This document shows positions 11,491 through 13,862 of a stretch of 13,862 bases of DNA, in pieces. Each line of letters opens with the position of its first letter. The first letter of the stretch is position 1. The notes beneath the pieces were generated by a model that did not search any database, was not told where the DNA came from, and saw only the letters and a program-made list of their open reading frames with translations. Both the position numbers and the translations under genes were made by a program. Source of the stretch: a bacterium (GTDB lineage: Bacteria; Patescibacteriota; Patescibacteriia; Patescibacteriales; JALTFF01); contig JALTFF010000005.1 in the NCBI GenBank assembly GCA_027007465.1, positions 1 to 13,862 of the forward strand, in the 5' to 3' direction.

Positions 11491-13698
11491 CTATCTATTA
11501 TTTTTTCTTTTATAAAAATTATTGCCTTTTTTAAATATCTTTTGCTGTCTATTGTTCCCTGCTTGTCTTAAAGATAATCTTATTCTTCCATTTTGATTAA
11601 CATCAATAATCTTTACTGTAATTATTTGTCCAACTTTTACTATATCCTCAACTTTCTCAACACGATGATTAGATAGTTCTGAAATATGCACCATTCCTTC
11701 ATGACCTGGTGCAATTTCAACAATAGCGCCAAAATCTAATATCTCTTTTACAGTCCCTGTAAATTCTTCACCAACTTTAAATTCACGAGCAATATCTTTA
11801 ATATAATCTACAGCTTTTTTTAGCTCATCTTTATTAACAGAGCAAATTGTTACTAGTCCATCATCTTCAATATCTATTGTAGCCCCTGTTTCATTGATAA
11901 TTTTATTTATAACTTTTCCATTAGGACCGATTACTTCTCTAATCTTATCTGGATTAATGTGAAATGAAATAATTCTTGGCGCATAAGGAGAAAGTTCTAA
12001 TCTTGGTTTGTCAATTACTTGATTCATTTTTTCTAAAATTTCTAAACGAGCTTTTCTACCTCTTTCTAATGCTTGTTTAATTATATCGTCAGTTAAGCCA
12101 AGTGTTTTTGTATCCATTTGTATAGCTGTAATTCCATCTCTTGTGCCAGCTATCTTAAAGTCCATTCCACCCTCGCCATCTTCTAAATCTTGAATATCAG
12201 TTAAAATTTTCCACTGGGACATATCTTTATTACTTACCAAGCCAATAGCAATACCAGCTACAGCTTTTTTAATTGGAACACCTGCGTCCATTAAAGTCAG
12301 TGAAGAACCGCATACAGATGCCATTGAAGATGAACCATTAGAACTTAAAACCTCTGAAACAACTCTAATAGTATATGGAAACTTTTCTTGATCTGGCAAT
12401 AAAGGAATAATAGCTTTTTCAGCCAAAGCGCCATGACCAATTTCTCTACGATTAACACTAAATATAGGCCTTACTTCATTGACGCAAAAAGGTGGAAAAT
12501 TATAATGATGCATATAACGTTTTTTACTTTCACCTTCTACTGATTCTAAATATTGCTGTGATCCAGGTCCAGCCAATGTTGTCACAGATAATACTTGTGT
12601 TTTCCCTCTATTAAATAAAGCAGAACCATGTGTTCTTGGTAAAATTCCTACTTCAACTGATATTTTCCTTATTTCATCTAAAGCTCTTCCATCAACTCTC
12701 TTGTTTTCTTCTAATATAGCTCTGCTTACTTCTCTTTTAATAGCTTTGTCAGCTATTTTATTAGTAATTGCCTGTCTTTCTTCTTTATCTATGCCTAAAC
12801 TTTCTAAATAATCATCTAAATTTTGTTTAATGTCATAGGCAGCTGACTTTTCTTTAACATCTTCATAATATTTCTTATTAAATAAATACTTGCTAATATT
12901 CTCCTCTAACCATTTTTCTGCTTTGGCTATATTTTCATCATTTAAATCATTATTATTTGTTTTATTGTCTATGGTAATCATTTTTTTGTTATTAGAAACA
13001 AAAAAATCCGCTTTCATTCTATCAAGCAGATTTAATATTGGCTCAAATTCTTTTTTAGCCCTCTTTATAGCTTGAAATATTTTCTCTTCACCTACTTCTT
13101 TTGAACTTGTTTCTATCATTATTATTTTGTCTCTATTTCCAGCCACTGTTAAATCTAATCTATTTTCTTTTCTCTGTTCATAAGTTGGATTTACAATAAA
13201 CTCATCTTCTATGTCTTTATTATCTTCTATAGCTATACGCGCTCCTGCAATCGGACCTTTCCAATTAGTATTAGAAATTGATAAAGCTGCGCTAGCTGCT
13301 ATTAAAGATACAATATCATAATCATTTTCTTGGTCAACACTCAAAATACTTAAGATAATTTGGATATCTTTTCTTTCTTCTTCATCAAATAATGGTCTAA
13401 TAGCTCTATCAACCATTCGCCCTGTTAAAACTGCTTCATCACTTGGACGACCTTCTCGTTTAATCCAGCGAGATCCTTTGATAATTCCAGCAGCATAAAA
13501 TCTTTCTTCAAGATTAACCATTAAAGGAAAGTAATTTACTCCTTCTCTCTCCTCTTTGCTTTGTACTAATGTTGCTAAAACAACTGTTCCGCCATACTGA
13601 GCTAAAACTGATGAGGTTGTTTGTTGAGCTAATTTACCTGTTTTAATTGTAAATTCTCTACCAGCCCAATTACAAGAATAAATTTTTTCTTTGTTCAT
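11491..13698 (-). CDS. pnp: Polyribonucleotide nucleotidyltransferase (PNPase)
   Basis: PNPase is a trimeric 3'-5' phosphorolytic exoribonuclease, central to mRNA decay. The 735 residues carry the full domain set. The first RNase PH-like domain (about 10-155) contains ERFYAAGIIKGSRWIKREGRPSDEA (65-89). A helical linker (about 210-325) follows, then the second, catalytic RNase PH domain (about 330-560) with RREIGHGALAEKAI (417-430) and SNGSSSMASVCGSSL (453-467). The segment TDIQDLEDGEGGMDFK holds Asp507, Asp513 and Lys515, matching the E. coli catalytic Asp486, Asp492 and Lys494. The C-terminus has a KH domain with GPNG (591-594), an S1 domain (about 643-712) and a basic tail (716-735). The start ATG fits the family N-terminus and has no Shine-Dalgarno motif. 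A nested hairpin fills the leader and a terminator follows. The gene upstream is not recognisably rpsO, the usual partner. Confidence 0.98.
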   Translation of the reverse strand: MNKEKIYSCNWAGREFTIKTGKLAQQTTSSVLAQYGGTVVLATLVQSKEEREGVNYFPLMVNLEERFYAAGIIKGSRWIKREGRPSDEAVLTGRMVDRAIRPLFDEEERKDIQIILSILSVDQENDYDIVSLIAASAALSISNTNWKGPIAGARIAIEDNKDIEDEFIVNPTYEQRKENRLDLTVAGNRDKIIMIETSSKEVGEEKIFQAIKRAKKEFEPILNLLDRMKADFFVSNNKKMITIDNKTNNNDLNDENIAKAEKWLEENISKYLFNKKYYEDVKEKSAAYDIKQNLDDYLESLGIDKEERQAITNKIADKAIKREVSRAILEENKRVDGRALDEIRKISVEVGILPRTHGSALFNRGKTQVLSVTTLAGPGSQQYLESVEGESKKRYMHHYNFPPFCVNEVRPIFSVNRREIGHGALAEKAIIPLLPDQEKFPYTIRVVSEVLSSNGSSSMASVCGSSLTLMDAGVPIKKAVAGIAIGLVSNKDMSQWKILTDIQDLEDGEGGMDFKIAGTRDGITAIQMDTKTLGLTDDIIKQALERGRKARLEILEKMNQVIDKPRLELSPYAPRIISFHINPDKIREVIGPNGKVINKIINETGATIDIEDDGLVTICSVNKDELKKAVDYIKDIAREFKVGEEFTGTVKEILDFGAIVEIAPGHEGMVHISELSNHRVEKVEDIVKVGQIITVKIIDVNQNGRIRLSLRQAGNNRQQKIFKKGNNFYKRKNNR

Positions 13699-13713
13699 AG
13701 TAATTTAGAATTC

Positions 13714-13771
13714 TTTTGGCCAGCAAATTACAGGACTATATTTAATAGTTCTATTTATCTGATGGCCAAAA
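13714..13771. promoter_or_regulatory. Nested hairpin in the pnp leader
   Basis: TTTTGGCCA (13714-13722) and TGGCCAAAA (13763-13771) form a perfect 9-bp outer stem. Inside it, AGGACTAT and ATAGTTCT (about 13731-13751) form a second stem with one mismatch in the minus-strand RNA. The structure ends 15 bases before the pnp ATG and has no following U-tract, so it is not a normal terminator of the upstream gene. E. coli pnp is autoregulated through RNase III cleavage of a leader hairpin; a similar role here is an inference from position. Confidence 0.7.
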
Positions 13772-13784
13772 AAATATTTTAAAA

Positions 13785-13862
13785 TTAATTTTTATTTCTT
13801 CTTATCATGCTTTTTTGCTTTTTTTCATGAAATTCTTTTTCATTTTCAACTTCTTCTAATCC
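13785..13862 (-). CDS. C-terminal end of an unidentified protein upstream of pnp (partial)
   Basis: This frame stays open from the right edge to a TAA at 13785, giving 25 residues that begin GLEEVENEKEFHEKKQKSMI and end RRNKN. The other two minus-strand frames hit stops at once. The highly charged tail is not recognisable, and it does not resemble the conserved C-terminus of ribosomal protein S15 (rpsO), the common neighbour of pnp. It lies 86 bases before the pnp start on the same strand and may share its transcript. Confidence 0.5.
   Translation of the reverse strand, partial: GLEEVENEKEFHEKKQKSMIRRNKN

Noticed and set aside
22..13698. Alternative genetic code (UGA read as Gly or Trp), as in some CPR groups
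   Set aside because: All genes end at the family-expected length using standard stops, and Trp positions use TGG.
13714..13771. Terminator of the gene upstream of pnp
   Set aside because: The minus strand continues AGAATTC directly after the stem with no U-tract, so intrinsic termination is unlikely.

Overview
The window is AT-rich (about 30% G+C by eye) and densely packed with single-copy housekeeping genes on the standard genetic code. I see no phage, insertion sequence, CRISPR or rRNA/tRNA signal. Small proteins, compact gaps, a free-standing methionyl-tRNA synthetase beta domain, the absence of Shine-Dalgarno motifs and the protein styles together suggest a streamlined bacterium, most likely Patescibacteria/CPR. 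That placement is an inference: no marker in the window fixes the lineage.

Layout. Positions 22-4737 are a minus-strand block transcribed rmuC, galU, an M18 aminopeptidase, ispG; rmuC and galU are 4 bases apart. A gap of about 500 bases separates rmuC from the divergent plus-strand pair DUF59/MIP18-like gene and dnaB (5243-6926). dnaB converges on groEL across a two-way terminator near 7050-7082. groES-groEL runs on the minus strand (9125 to 7106) behind a clear TTGACA-N17-TATTAT promoter. Next come a lone plus-strand O-antigen ligase/polymerase-like membrane protein (9367-10743), a minus-strand tRNA-binding protein (10784-11104) and pnp (11491-13698, minus) with a strong terminator. The C-terminal end of one more minus-strand gene reaches the right edge.

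How the genes relate. galU (UDP-glucose) and the ligase-like protein both fit cell-surface glycan synthesis. ispG supplies isoprenoid precursors through the MEP pathway and needs a [4Fe-4S] cluster; the DUF59 protein belongs to a family tied to Fe-S assembly, but seems to lack the family cysteine. dnaB, rmuC, pnp and groESL are core replication, DNA maintenance, RNA decay and folding functions.

Most notable signal. The protein genes are ordinary; the unexplained structure lies between them. Several minus-strand genes carry a strong inverted repeat ending only 8-15 bases before the start codon (M18 gene, rmuC, groES, groEL, pnp), and no complete gene here has a recognisable Shine-Dalgarno motif. 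The groES (16-bp arms) and groEL (17-bp arms) repeats are perfect, are not CIRCE, and have no U-tract, so they look like regulatory leader structures rather than terminators. No previously undescribed multi-gene system is evident.
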